Below are positions 1-9,930 of a DNA stretch of 64,000 nt, in pieces; positions within the stretch are counted from its first letter, which is position 1, and every line of letters begins with the position of its first letter. Made by a program: the position numbers and the translations under genes. This DNA comes from Bryopsis sp. KO-2023 (lineage: Eukaryota; Chlorophyta; Ulvophyceae; Bryopsidales; Bryopsidaceae), in NCBI GenBank assembly GCA_030272585.1, contig BSYQ01000005.1, positions 3,162,001-3,226,000 of the forward strand. The letters are read 5' to 3'. Below the pieces are notes generated by a model. The model made no database searches. It was not told where the DNA came from and saw only the letters and a program-made list of their open reading frames with translations.

Positions 1-1
1 G

Positions 2-1357
2 CTGACAACTCCAACAACCACGTCACCCGAGCCACCTAGAACATTACCCATGCCACCACCAGTTTCTCAGCCAGTGTTATCACATCCATCAATGATTTCA
101 CCACCCGGCTATTATGCCATGGGAGCATCATACATTCGGCCTTCTATCTTAGGTCACTCCGTGAATGTATACGGAGCTCCATCATCCGGAAACCCCTATG
201 TTGGATGGGGATCCTATCCGCGTATTCCTCAACGCGCAGGCGGAGGAGGCGGAGGTGGAGATGATGATGGTTCCGGTGATGGAAGTGGCGGAGGCCCATC
301 GGACAGAAGTGGCCGTGGGTCTGCACCTGGACCACATATTGGTGGAGGAAGAGAAGGACCATCTAGGAACCCAGGAGGCGGTCCTGGAGATGGTGGTGGT
401 GGAGGTGGCGGAGGAGGCGGACCTCCTGGTCCCCCAAGCGGGGGCCCCGATTTTATGGGCTATGCACGTCCAGAAAATCGTTTGCTTCACATTCCAAATG
501 CGGTCAAATTCCCGATGCCGAAACCGTATACTGGCGCTGGAGATCGCTGGATTCGGGATTGGCAGGCAGAACTCACCAACTTCTGTAAAGTTTATGATTT
601 GGATGAGTCTGTTTGGCTTAAAGTATTCCGCACAAATCTCTCTGGTTCAGCCGCCACATGGCGGAATATGCAAGAGATGCGGATTCGGGAAGGAGTTCGT
701 CCGATGTTCCAGGACTGGGTACAACTTGTGGAAGAGTTAGCTATTGCTTTCGAACCAACAAGAATGTCCGATGTTTCGCGTAGGAAGCTGCGGAAACTTC
801 AACAAACGGGGACTGTTCGTTCCTACATTAACGCATTTCGGGATCTCATACTCAGAATTCCAAATATGACGGAGGAGGAGCAGTACTTGACGTTTGTTGA
901 CGGACTACGGCCCCAGATCCGACATCAAGTTGTTACAATGGTGACAGAAGGAGTGGAAGCGGCGATAGTCACTGCCGAAAGAATCGATTCGTTGGGTGGC
1001 CAACCTCAAAACAACCGCGGACGTGGTCGCGGACGAGGGCGATGGAACTGGAATTGGAAAAACAAGCCCAAAGTTGATCAGAACCAGCAAATGCAAGGTC
1101 AGCAACCGCAACCACCACCTCCACCCCAAGATCAAAATCAGCAAATGGGAGGAGGCAACAGAGGTGGAGGCGGCCGTGGCCGCGGAAGAGGCGGAAGACG
1201 AGGTGGCGGACGAAATCGAGGTGGTGGCGGAAGGCAGCAACAAGGCGGAGCTAGAGGCGGAGGCGCATGTTACATCTGCGGTGAAGTGGGTCATGGCTTT
1301 GGAAAATGTCCCAAAGGCCCAACTTTTCAAAAATGGCTAAAAGATCACGCCGCATAG
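2..1357 (+). CDS. Retrotransposon Gag, 5' end cut by window edge
   Basis: The frame is already open at base 2; the first ATG inside the window is at 50, so the true start may lie upstream. From that ATG the protein has 435 residues. It begins with a Pro/Gly-rich low-complexity part (about residues 1-150, with long Gly runs), then a retrotransposon-gag domain (about 165-310), an Arg/Gly-rich basic stretch, and near the end a CCHC zinc knuckle of the form CX2CX4HX4C (CYICGEVGHGFGKC). Gag forms the particle and the knuckle binds the element's RNA. The last 52 bases overlap the pol frame, which is shifted by -1. Confidence 0.9.
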   Translation: MTTPTTTSPEPPRTLPMPPPVSQPVLSHPSMISPPGYYAMGASYIRPSILGHSVNVYGAPSSGNPYVGWGSYPRIPQRAGGGGGGGDDDGSGDGSGGGPSDRSGRGSAPGPHIGGGREGPSRNPGGGPGDGGGGGGGGGGPPGPPSGGPDFMGYARPENRLLHIPNAVKFPMPKPYTGAGDRWIRDWQAELTNFCKVYDLDESVWLKVFRTNLSGSAATWRNMQEMRIREGVRPMFQDWVQLVEELAIAFEPTRMSDVSRRKLRKLQQTGTVRSYINAFRDLILRIPNMTEEEQYLTFVDGLRPQIRHQVVTMVTEGVEAAIVTAERIDSLGGQPQNNRGRGRGRGRWNWNWKNKPKVDQNQQMQGQQPQPPPPPQDQNQQMGGGNRGGGGRGRGRGGRRGGGRNRGGGGRQQQGGARGGGACYICGEVGHGFGKCPKGPTFQKWLKDHAA

Positions 1358-4300
1358 AGGGGACTTCACTCCATGCGGCCAGAAGAAAAAGAGCCAGACG
1401 CCGAAGATATAGACATCGCAGACGTCAGAAGCTCCGGGAGTCACGAGCAAGAGAACGAGAGGGGAATAAAAAGACCGAGAAAGAGTCAAAAAGAAATCCC
1501 GCCCAGAGGGCTGAAAATCCGCTGATGAGTACAAAACTTGGTGACAAAGAGCGGATGGATGATTCAAGTACGGTCATCCTAAGCACTTCCGGCAGAGAGT
1601 TGGCGGAAAGTGTTGGTTCAGTACATGAAGACTCTGGAAGTTCCTCCGGAGATAGCAACCTGGAATCTGTCCCGCCTTGTGGAGAGAAACAGGCTTCGGA
1701 AGGAAGTGTAAAAAGTTTAGACCGGACCAGCCCAAGGGTTCCGTCTGACGCCGATGCAAGGGAGGCATCGGACAGAAAGAAACAGCCAGGGGTTGAAGGT
1801 GGGGATTACCTTCAAGACAGTTTTAACCCGCTGGTAAATAATCACCACCTTAAGTTCATGGGGTATGAGCTTAAGGGGCGGATAGGGGGAGTTTCAATCT
1901 CCGCTTATTTGGACTGTGGAGCTACGGAAAATTATGTAGCGCAGAAACTTGTGGATCGTTTGGGGTTAGAGTTCTCCTCGTGTAATAAGACCGTTTCGTT
2001 AGCCAACGGATCTGTTTGCAATGTGGACAAGCGATGCGGAAACATCAACCTGCAGTTGGGCAGATACAAAACCCAGTTTTCTGCGGATGTTTTTCCTCAT
2101 CTCACGTATGACATCGTGTTAGGGTTACCGTGGCTGATCGCCAATAACCCGTCCATAGACTTTGCACAGGGAACTATCAACATTCGCCAAGGTCAAGGTT
2201 GGATAACAGTACCGGTAAAGGAAAGACCGACTGATTATCTTCAACTTGCGAATGAAACCACACCTCTCATCACCCACAAGAATATATTCCGCTACATCAA
2301 GAAGCAAACTGAATCCACGGATAGTTTGGCTTACTTGGTGGTGGTGCGTGAATCCGACCCCACGGATAGCAACCATTTGATGCAATATCCGTATGAGGGG
2401 GTAACCGTTGATAGCCTTCAAACTTCAGCGGGCACCAAAACACCGCAAGAGACGGAGGTACCAAAGTTGCTGCATGATCAGATGCACCCGGATATCCGCT
2501 CTGTGGTGGAGGAATATAGCCACATTTTTCCAAAAGATCTCCCACCTGGCATACCTCCCGTCCGCAAGGGTCATGAATTTAAGATCGACCTTGAGGATGA
2601 GAGTATGAGCCCAATCCACCGTCCCCTGTACAAACTTTCTCCGGCTGAATTGGATGAAGTTCGGACACAAGTGGATTATCTCCTCGAGCAACGGAAGATT
2701 AGACCGTCAGAGAGTCCCTGGGGAGCCCCCATACTCTTTGTCCCTAAGAAAGACGGCGGACTGCGGATGTGTGTTGATTACAGATGGATCAACCACTACA
2801 CCATCAAAAACCGCTATCCACTTCCGCTCCCCGAAGAGTTAATGGACCGGCTCGCTAAAGCAAAGATCTACACCAAGATCGACCTCCGCTCGGGCTACTG
2901 GCAATTTCCAGTCCGGCCAAAGGATACCCCAAAAACTGCATTCCGCACACGATACGGGCATTTCGAGTTCCTCGTTTGTCCCTTCGGAATGTCCAACTGT
3001 CCGGCCCAGTTTCAAACTATGGTGCAGGATTTGTTGGGGGAGTTTTTGGACCACTTTGTGGTTGTGTTCATTGACGACATTCTGGTGTTTTCCAATTCAG
3101 TGGAAGAACATGTCGATCATTTGAAACAGGTATTCGAGCGGTTACACAAACACAAGCTCTACGCGAAAGCGAGCAAGTGTGAAGTGGGGGTCAGCGAGAC
3201 CGATTATCTGGGATATCATTTGTCAGGGAAAGGCCTGCAACCAATGAATGATAAAGTGCGGGCTATTCAAGAATGGAAGGAGTTGAGCTCAGTTGGGGAT
3301 GTGCGAAGTTTTCTGGGCATGGTATCTTACTATCGTAAGTTTATACCAGAGTTTGCGCGGATTGCAGGACCCTTACATGATCTGATCAAAAAGAATCATG
3401 TGTGGACATGGGGGCCTCTTCAGCGCAATGCCTTTAGCAAACTCAAGCAAAAGATCACCCGCACCCCCATACTTCTCCTACCTGATCCGCTTCTTAGGTA
3501 CACCGTAATAACGGACGCATCAGGAACTGCATATGGAGCAGTTCTGTGTCAGGACCATGGAAAGGGGCTACAGCCAATAGCCTACCTTTCAAGACGATTA
3601 AAACCAGCTGAGACACGATATTCCGCATATGAGCGGGAGCTGGGGGCTGTAGCATATGCGCTCAGCCAATGGCGGCATTACCTCGAAGGAGCGCCTGGGA
3701 AGGTTACGGTTATGACAGACCATCAGCCGATAACCCACTTCATGACCCAAGCTACAATGTCGCGGACACAATCCCGATGGTTCAAGTCAGGGTACTTTGA
3801 TTCCATAGGTCCAAAAATCGTCTATGTGCCTGGTAAAGCCAATGTACTGGCAGATGCGTTATCCCGAAGCCTTCCTGATTCACAGGATCAAATTCATGCT
3901 TTGTCCGCCTGGGTGGTGGATGAAGCGGATGCATGGAAGACCGCTATTGCAGCAGATCAAAAACTGCAAGCGGAAGTCGCGAAAATCCAAGCGGGTAAAC
4001 CCACGAAACTTTCGTTCGAGGATGGCTGGTTGTATTATCAAGCAACTCCCACCTCAGACAAAGTACTAGTGGTCCCAAATGGATACCGGAAAAAGGTTAT
4101 GGGGGAGTTCCATGATGTTCCGAGTGCTGGACACGCAGGTGCCGCCCGGACATTGGATGTGTTACAGCGATACTATTGGTGGAAAGGAGTTGGAAAGGAT
4201 GTCCAAGCATATGTAAGGACATGTCCTGTCTGTCAGCGGACAAAAGCTGATACGCCGAAGCAGAAAGGGCTTCTGCATCCACTTCCAATACCGACAACAA

Positions 4301-5442
4301 AGTGGGAGCAAATTACCACTGATCTCGTGACTGATTTGCCAAAATCACATGGGTTTACCGCCATCGCGGTATTTGTTGATCGGTTAACCAAGTACGTTCG
4401 CTTCGCACCCTGCACAAAGGAAATCACCGCCCCGGAATATGCAAAGTTGTTTGTGGACAAAATATACAAACTCTATGGCCTTCCAAAAGTGATCATATCC
4501 GATCGAGACCCCAGATTTACGAGTTCGTTCTGGCGGTCATTATTTTCACTTCTTGGAACCCAACTCCGGATGAGCACAGCCTATCACCCACAAACAGACG
4601 GGCAATCAGAGGTTACCATCCGGGTGTTGGAAGACTTTTTGCGGCCCTACGTGGAGCGGTATCCAGACCGCTGGGTTGAATTTTTGGCGACAGCGGAATT
4701 TGCTGCCAACAACTCCCGCAATGTGTCTACAGGCTATGCCCCAGCACACTTGTTGTATGGGCAGCATATGGGACAAATTACCGTGCAGAAAAAGTTAACG
4801 GCGAAAGAAGAGTCCGAAATGGCAACTGAAATGGTAAAAAGAATGGACGAACAACTGCAGCAAGCAAAACAGCAGTATGCAACCGCATATGAGCGGATGT
4901 GTGTCCAAGCGAACAAACGACGGCGGGAAGTAATCTTTAAAGAGGGGGATGAAGTTTTGGTGAGGAGTGCATTTATTCCGTTGCAATCCTTGCAAAAGAT
5001 CCCACCAAAAATCCGCCGGCGGTTTGTGGGGCCATTCACAGTGGACAAAGCGATATCCACAGTCGCTTATCGCCTGCAACTACCACCCCATTGGACTATT
5101 CATTCTACCTTCCATGTCTCCAAGCTGAAGGCATACAACCGCTTGTCAGAAGATGATGAGCGGGAGGTGGAACCTCCCGAAGGGGAGTTGGTGGATGGCG
5201 CCATTGAATATGAGGTCGAGCGTATTCTGCGGGATCGAGGCACACCCAACCGTCGGGAGTACTTGATTCTGTGGAAGGGCTATGATTTGATGGAAGCCAC
5301 CTGGGAGCCAGAAGCCCACCTGGCCAATGCCAGCGATATCTTGGCAGAGTATCTCAAAACCCGCACGCGCTTGCCGACCAAAGAGGAAATCCGCTCTAAG
5401 CGGGAAGAAAGGCGGACAAGGCGGCGGAAACAACCTCTTTAG
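1306..5442 (+). CDS. Retrotransposon Pol polyprotein with C-terminal chromodomain
   Basis: The protein has 1378 residues from the ATG at 1306, or it may be made by -1 shift from gag. It has a basic/acidic N-terminal spacer, then a retropepsin-like protease with LDCGATENY (Asp203; Cys follows where Ser or Thr is usual). Reverse transcriptase occupies about 420-640 with the FIDDIL catalytic pair at Asp590/Asp591. RNase H starts near TDAS (Asp737). The integrase has an HHCC zinc region around 943-980 and a DD35E core (Asp1006, Asp1066, Glu1102), followed by a GPF-type module and a chromodomain at about 1301-1350 (YEVERILRDR...LILWKGY...WEPE). The chromodomain in chromoviruses steers integration to marked chromatin. 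No stop or frameshift interrupts the frame, so enzymatic activity is plausible. Confidence 0.95.
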   Translation: MSQRPNFSKMAKRSRRIEGTSLHAARRKRARRRRYRHRRRQKLRESRAREREGNKKTEKESKRNPAQRAENPLMSTKLGDKERMDDSSTVILSTSGRELAESVGSVHEDSGSSSGDSNLESVPPCGEKQASEGSVKSLDRTSPRVPSDADAREASDRKKQPGVEGGDYLQDSFNPLVNNHHLKFMGYELKGRIGGVSISAYLDCGATENYVAQKLVDRLGLEFSSCNKTVSLANGSVCNVDKRCGNINLQLGRYKTQFSADVFPHLTYDIVLGLPWLIANNPSIDFAQGTINIRQGQGWITVPVKERPTDYLQLANETTPLITHKNIFRYIKKQTESTDSLAYLVVVRESDPTDSNHLMQYPYEGVTVDSLQTSAGTKTPQETEVPKLLHDQMHPDIRSVVEEYSHIFPKDLPPGIPPVRKGHEFKIDLEDESMSPIHRPLYKLSPAELDEVRTQVDYLLEQRKIRPSESPWGAPILFVPKKDGGLRMCVDYRWINHYTIKNRYPLPLPEELMDRLAKAKIYTKIDLRSGYWQFPVRPKDTPKTAFRTRYGHFEFLVCPFGMSNCPAQFQTMVQDLLGEFLDHFVVVFIDDILVFSNSVEEHVDHLKQVFERLHKHKLYAKASKCEVGVSETDYLGYHLSGKGLQPMNDKVRAIQEWKELSSVGDVRSFLGMVSYYRKFIPEFARIAGPLHDLIKKNHVWTWGPLQRNAFSKLKQKITRTPILLLPDPLLRYTVITDASGTAYGAVLCQDHGKGLQPIAYLSRRLKPAETRYSAYERELGAVAYALSQWRHYLEGAPGKVTVMTDHQPITHFMTQATMSRTQSRWFKSGYFDSIGPKIVYVPGKANVLADALSRSLPDSQDQIHALSAWVVDEADAWKTAIAADQKLQAEVAKIQAGKPTKLSFEDGWLYYQATPTSDKVLVVPNGYRKKVMGEFHDVPSAGHAGAARTLDVLQRYYWWKGVGKDVQAYVRTCPVCQRTKADTPKQKGLLHPLPIPTTKWEQITTDLVTDLPKSHGFTAIAVFVDRLTKYVRFAPCTKEITAPEYAKLFVDKIYKLYGLPKVIISDRDPRFTSSFWRSLFSLLGTQLRMSTAYHPQTDGQSEVTIRVLEDFLRPYVERYPDRWVEFLATAEFAANNSRNVSTGYAPAHLLYGQHMGQITVQKKLTAKEESEMATEMVKRMDEQLQQAKQQYATAYERMCVQANKRRREVIFKEGDEVLVRSAFIPLQSLQKIPPKIRRRFVGPFTVDKAISTVAYRLQLPPHWTIHSTFHVSKLKAYNRLSEDDEREVEPPEGELVDGAIEYEVERILRDRGTPNRREYLILWKGYDLMEATWEPEAHLANASDILAEYLKTRTRLPTKEEIRSKREERRTRRRKQPL

Positions 5443-5763
5443 ATGATACAGGTTGATATGGGGAAGGGAACGATGGTTGATGTGTTGGTATCAGTTCACC
5501 CATAATCAAAGACATCTAAGAGCGAGCTACAGAGAGCTGAGTCAAGATAGCGAGGGTAATATCAAAGCGGGCTAGAACCTTGGATGAGACGACACTCAAT
5601 AGAGGAAGTCTTCCATCAGTGACAAGTGAGTGACTCTATCACTTGTATAAACTAGCTAGGCTGCAACCCTCCAGCCCTATTTCGTCAAAAGTTTACGCCG
5701 AGCGCACTGAACCTCCAGAAGCAACCGTAACCAGAGCAAAACATTAAAAGCATTTGCATAAAA
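5443..5763 (+). promoter_or_regulatory. Inter-ORF stretch with purine tract and TATA-like box
   Basis: A 321-base non-coding stretch lies between pol and the third ORF. A short purine run (ggggaaggga, near 5460) just after pol could be a polypurine tract, and ttgtataaac near 5643 resembles a TATA box about 115 bases before the ATG at 5764. It could be a leader or promoter for the third ORF, or a degenerate LTR. No second copy is visible to prove an LTR. Confidence 0.3.
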
Positions 5764-7584
5764 ATGTCTGGAACATCCGAGCATTTGGAGCGACTCCGTC
5801 AGCAGAGGGATGAGTGGAAAGCAAAGGCAGAGGCCTTGGAAACGGAGCTCGCGGAAGCCTTAGAATCTGGAACTGAGGCGGTGGAATCACATGCAAATGT
5901 GGCGGCGGATTACGAAAAGTTACACAAGAAGCTTCAGGAGGGTGTGACAAAAAGAGATGAGCAGGAGGCGGAAATCTGTGAGCTGGCGGCGGAACTCCGG
6001 GAAACAAAAGAGGAAAGGGCGGCGGAAAAAACTAAGCTGGAGGCGGATTGGACAAATCGATACCGGGCTCTTCAACAGCAGTTGAGTGATGCTCAAGTGA
6101 AAGCCCGCGGTGCGGAAGCGGAACTCAAGACCATCAAACGAGAGTTATCCGCGAAAGAGGAAGAAAATTCCGCAAAGGATCAAACCATTTCCGCGCGGAA
6201 TCAAGAAATTTCCGCGAAAGCAAAGGAAATCACCCAGCTGACCACCGATCTGGCCCTTTCCCGGAAAACAGCCACCAAAGCTCAGGCGGATACCGAATGG
6301 TATCACAAGGAAAACAAGCAGCTCATCAGCGAGGCGGAGAAACGCTACAGAAACCTCGTCACGGTCCAAAAAGAGTTGGCAGCCACAAAAGCCGCTCTCG
6401 CCAAGGCGGAAAAGGGAGACAATTTCTGCAGCAGCACGACCGCCCGTGTGTTGATGTCAGAACTCGTCGCGTCCAAAGTTGAGGTCAACCGGCTTCGGGC
6501 CAACCTCATGGACATCCCGCAGTCACTCGCGAGCTTCTCACACGGACTCGTGGGAGTACGTCTGGATACCGCGAAGGCGCAGGCGCAGTTGGTGCGAGAC
6601 GGCCGGATAAAAGATCAGGTCGACATGCATAAGGTCAAGGAGATCACCATCACGAACGTGGACCTTACAAAAGCGCACAACTTGGACCAAGTGAACGACT
6701 GGTTGAGCCGGATAGACGGGACAGCGGAAAATATCTCAAAGCAGTTGGCGAAACCACCCCAGAGTTCCCTTGACGATGACGACAACGAAGACGTCATAGC
6801 GGAAGAACCGACAGGTTCAAAACCACCGCTGAGCGCGGAGGACACACAAACAAAAGCACTCGTCAAAGCAGCAATGCTCAAAGCACTCGCGGAGGCGGAT
6901 GCGGAGAAAAAGAAAGCAGCCGCGGAGAAAAAGGCGGCCGCGGAAAAACAAAAGGCGGACGCGGAGAAAATATACGCGGAGAAAAAGGCGGCTGCGGAAA
7001 AACAAAAAGTGGACGCGGAGAAAACACACGCGGACGCGGGAAAACAAAAGAAGGCGGACGCGGAGAAAAAGACAACCGCTGAAACCAAGAAAGGGGAGCC
7101 GTCGACTCAGGCGGATGCGGACAAAGTGAAGGAAGCGGAAAAAAAGGGCGCGGAGAAAAGCACCAAGCGGGGGAAGAAACGCACACGCGCGAAGGACGCG
7201 AAAGAGTTGCGTGCAGCGCTCAAGAAGATCAAAGGCACGCACGATCCAGCACTCGCGGGAACGAAGTGCTACTATTGCGCGGGAACGCAACATGGTGTCG
7301 GGATAAAAACCAGTTGTGGGGCTCACTACGTTTGTCCCACACACTGGCCCCATCATCATGTAATGGATCGGGTCATCAATCGGTGGCTCGCGGATAAAAG
7401 TATCCGGCCGCTCGATAGGCGGAGCATCTTCGCCTCGGAAAACGTGCGGAGGATTTTCTTCCGCTCCCATCGCTTCCACCCCCGGATGCCACTGATCAGC
7501 TCACCTTACCATGTCAGGTGTGTCGGGTCAAATCCGCAGCCTTCCCTTCAAAAACCGGTGTCAAGGAGCTTGGATCCCGGCTGA
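5764..7584 (+). CDS. Third ORF of the retrotransposon: coiled-coil protein with Cys/His cluster
   Basis: 606 residues, family not recognised. Residues 1-200 are a long, charged, heptad-like coiled coil rich in Ala, Glu, Lys. Residues about 375-480 are imperfect repeats of AEKKAAAEKQKAD type. Near the C-terminus is a Cys/His cluster (Cys502, Cys505, Cys518, Cys524, plus several His to 532) that may bind zinc. There is no signal peptide or membrane helix, so an envelope-like role is not supported despite the position after pol. Codon use matches gag and pol. It could be an extra structural or nucleic-acid-binding protein of the element, or an acquired host gene. After its stop lies a low-complexity region, not a clear LTR. 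Confidence 0.7.
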   Translation: MSGTSEHLERLRQQRDEWKAKAEALETELAEALESGTEAVESHANVAADYEKLHKKLQEGVTKRDEQEAEICELAAELRETKEERAAEKTKLEADWTNRYRALQQQLSDAQVKARGAEAELKTIKRELSAKEEENSAKDQTISARNQEISAKAKEITQLTTDLALSRKTATKAQADTEWYHKENKQLISEAEKRYRNLVTVQKELAATKAALAKAEKGDNFCSSTTARVLMSELVASKVEVNRLRANLMDIPQSLASFSHGLVGVRLDTAKAQAQLVRDGRIKDQVDMHKVKEITITNVDLTKAHNLDQVNDWLSRIDGTAENISKQLAKPPQSSLDDDDNEDVIAEEPTGSKPPLSAEDTQTKALVKAAMLKALAEADAEKKKAAAEKKAAAEKQKADAEKIYAEKKAAAEKQKVDAEKTHADAGKQKKADAEKKTTAETKKGEPSTQADADKVKEAEKKGAEKSTKRGKKRTRAKDAKELRAALKKIKGTHDPALAGTKCYYCAGTQHGVGIKTSCGAHYVCPTHWPHHHVMDRVINRWLADKSIRPLDRRSIFASENVRRIFFRSHRFHPRMPLISSPYHVRCVGSNPQPSLQKPVSRSLDPG

Positions 7585-8229
7585 CATACATCCTACGAAC
7601 GATGTGGGATCTCGAGGGCTTGGACTCGGAGACAGAGTGAGAGAGAGCGGAGCCAGAGCCAGAGAGTCAGAGCCGGACAGAGACAGTTTTTCCTTGGAGG
7701 TTTTCTTTTCTTTTCTTTTCTTTTTCTTTTTCTTTCTTTATGGGTTCTTCTACGGGTGTGGACACCCTTTGGGGGGGGGGGGGGAGTAGTTGATACGTTG
7801 TTGTCGCACTCATTTTGCAGTACGAGTGTGTAGTACGGGTTAGTACGGGTTCTAGGGGTTAAGTTCAGAGAGAACACTTGTAAAATTAATTCTCTGGTTT
7901 GTGCATGTGTGTGACCCCAGTCTCAACCTCAGCAACGACTTCAGTAAAACCTACAGGGGCCTAACAGGAAGAAAAAAATCTTTCGAAACGACGAAAGAAA
8001 ATGCAAAGGAAATGGAATTTTTTTTCGTAAGGAAAGAAAGAGAAAGAATCGAAAAAGAAAAAACAGGAAAAAGCACGAAAAGGGAAACAAAGAAAACAAA
8101 GATTGTTGGAAGAGAAGGAGGGAAAAAACGGCACAAAAATAAGAAAGGAACGTGACTCACGTTGACTTCGCATTCTGCACAAGAACTTCAGTTCCCACCT
8201 AGTGAACAACATTGTCAACAAACCTCGGC
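7585..8229. other. Low-complexity non-coding stretch, possible 3' LTR remnant
   Basis: It contains a GA-rich run (7630-7690), a CT-rich run (7690-7740), a 14-base G tract near 7771, two copies of tagtacgggt near 7830, and an A/G-rich part (7960-8150). A 3' LTR might run from about tgacata (7581) to acctaca (7955), but with no second copy this is a guess. No coding signal was seen. Confidence 0.4.
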
Positions 8230-9930
8230 ATGCCTCGAAAACGCAAGGCGCCGTTTGAGGGCAACTCGATCGAAAGAAAAAGCAAAAAATCGCAGTGCGG
8301 GCAATGACCCTTTGCTATCGAAGTTGTGGTTGTCAAAGCTTGGTAAGAGAATAGGAAGCTAAGCTAGGGGAAGTTATCCAAGCAAAAGTTTTGTAAAAAA
8401 GGGTATCCTAGTGGTCCATCTTGATAATTGGATGAGTATGGGCGATACTTCAGAGCACCACCCTGCAACAAAGAGGGTTTCAAGTGTGAAACCTTGTGTT
8501 AGAGGTAAAGTCCCAAAAATTGAGTGGGACTTTTTCTCATGGGTGGTAGAAAAAAGGAGTCATTTTGCAGTCACACGACAGAACATCATTGTCGAGGCTC
8601 TGAAGAATGTGCACATATATATGGAGAGAGTAGCGGTTCTTGGGAAATGGTAAGGATCAGGGAGAGGGAGGAAAATTGTGAAAAACAACGAATTAAAATG
8701 CGAAATGCAAGATGTGATCAGGTCAATTATACACTCGGGCCAATTCTTGAACTCTACTCTGGCACAAGCTGCGATAAGAGTAATGCTAAAAAATCAAAAG
8801 CCCGAAACGATGGAAAAATTTCAAGAAGATGGACAAGGAAGTTTCTTCAGGCGATGAGTATGATTGTACCGCAAGGGGACGACTGTCGCACAAAAGTTGC
8901 TAAAAGCGTTTGGAGACGCTTTGAAGAAGATGTGAAGTTGCTTGTTGCAAAGCTTGCTTTCCTCGTGGCGTCTTACGATATTGCACCAAGCTGCATCATA
9001 AACTTTGATCAAACTGGAATTAAGTTGGTGCGAGGCAGATTGGCACGAACGTTAAGGTGAAAAATTCCAAGTCTGTGCTATTGATTGGTGTTGTTGATAA
9101 GAGGAAATATATAGTGATGGTTGGTTCATGTGCCAATGAGGAATTACTTCCATTTCAGGCAGGTCATGTTTGATGGAAAAACCGAGCGATCTTCGCCAGA
9201 TAAAGGACATATCGGCGATATGTCGATATATTAGCATTATGATATCGCTAATGCGAATTCAAGAGGCATTGACATCATCAATAGCTTCGGTACTTTGAAA
9301 AGGTTATCGACCCGTACGTTGAGAGACGACGATGTATTTACAAATGGGTTGTTCATCGGTCATGCGGGTTCAGGGCTTCGTTTGAAGAGCGATATCAAAC
9401 TTGGATCTTGCTTTATATTCCTTATGGTTTCACAAGCATTGCACAACCAGCTGATGTTGGACTCCACAGAATGATAAAGCACATCGTGAGTACCGCCTTT
9501 GGCGAGTGGTTGTTGGGGACAATCACTAACTCACATACAAGTGGAACCAAGATCCAAACGTTCAAATTCACAAAGCACATTCTACGCGCTGCTTTGTGTT
9601 GGATGCAGTTTCAATTCGTTACATATAGGTTGTACGCGTGATTACTGTTGGCATTGAGGTTGCTTGCTTGGTGATAATGCCTTTATAGACGCACAAAAGA
9701 AGATGCTAGGATCTTTTGAAACCATTGTTTAGGAAGGTTTGTTCATGAAGTCTGGGTTATGTTTCGAACACGCACGGCCCATCAATGTAGAAGACCTTGC
9801 AATGGTGGTTGAGGAAGAAATATACATAGTCAAAGAACATCGAGAAATATTGGCGGTTACATTTGATGAGAAGTCTCCGCAGGAGCATTCGGAGGATGAG
9901 GTTGAAAATATCATTAGCGAGTCATAGTGT
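8230..9930 (+). pseudogene. Decayed pogo/Tigger (DDE_1) transposase
   Basis: A start-like MPRKRKAPFEG at 8230 is followed by stops and shifts. Recognisable pieces occur in order: a helix-turn-helix-like region (8411-8653), a DDE core part containing NFDQTGIKL (about 9002-9028), its continuation VLLIGVVDKRKY and ELLPFQA (about 9075-9165), a C-terminal core piece with YIPYGFTSIAQPADVGL (about 9411-9460), and an acidic tail (9739-9927). The DQTG motif and the 'QPADV' block are typical of the DDE_1 transposases of the Tc1/mariner-pogo superfamily. Several frame changes and stops (for example around 9060 and 9170-9240) make it inactive. Terminal repeats were not found. Confidence 0.75.

Larger units (their letters stand above)
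1..7584 (+). mobile_element. Ty3/gypsy chromovirus-type LTR retrotransposon, left end outside window
   Basis: The block contains gag, pol (protease, reverse transcriptase, RNase H, integrase, chromodomain) and a third ORF, all on the plus strand. The pol order PR-RT-RH-IN-chromodomain is that of Ty3/gypsy chromoviruses. The 5' LTR and primer binding site lie left of the window, so LTR pairs and target duplication cannot be compared. The three ORFs share a taste for CGG, GCG and TCC codons, unlike the cellular genes further right, which suggests they belong together. All three long frames are intact, so the copy looks recent. Confidence 0.9.

Noticed and set aside
5482-5490. tggtatcag, like an initiator-tRNA primer binding site
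   Set aside because: It lies after pol with no LTR directly upstream, and a 9-mer is expected by chance in 64 kb at a rate of about one in four.
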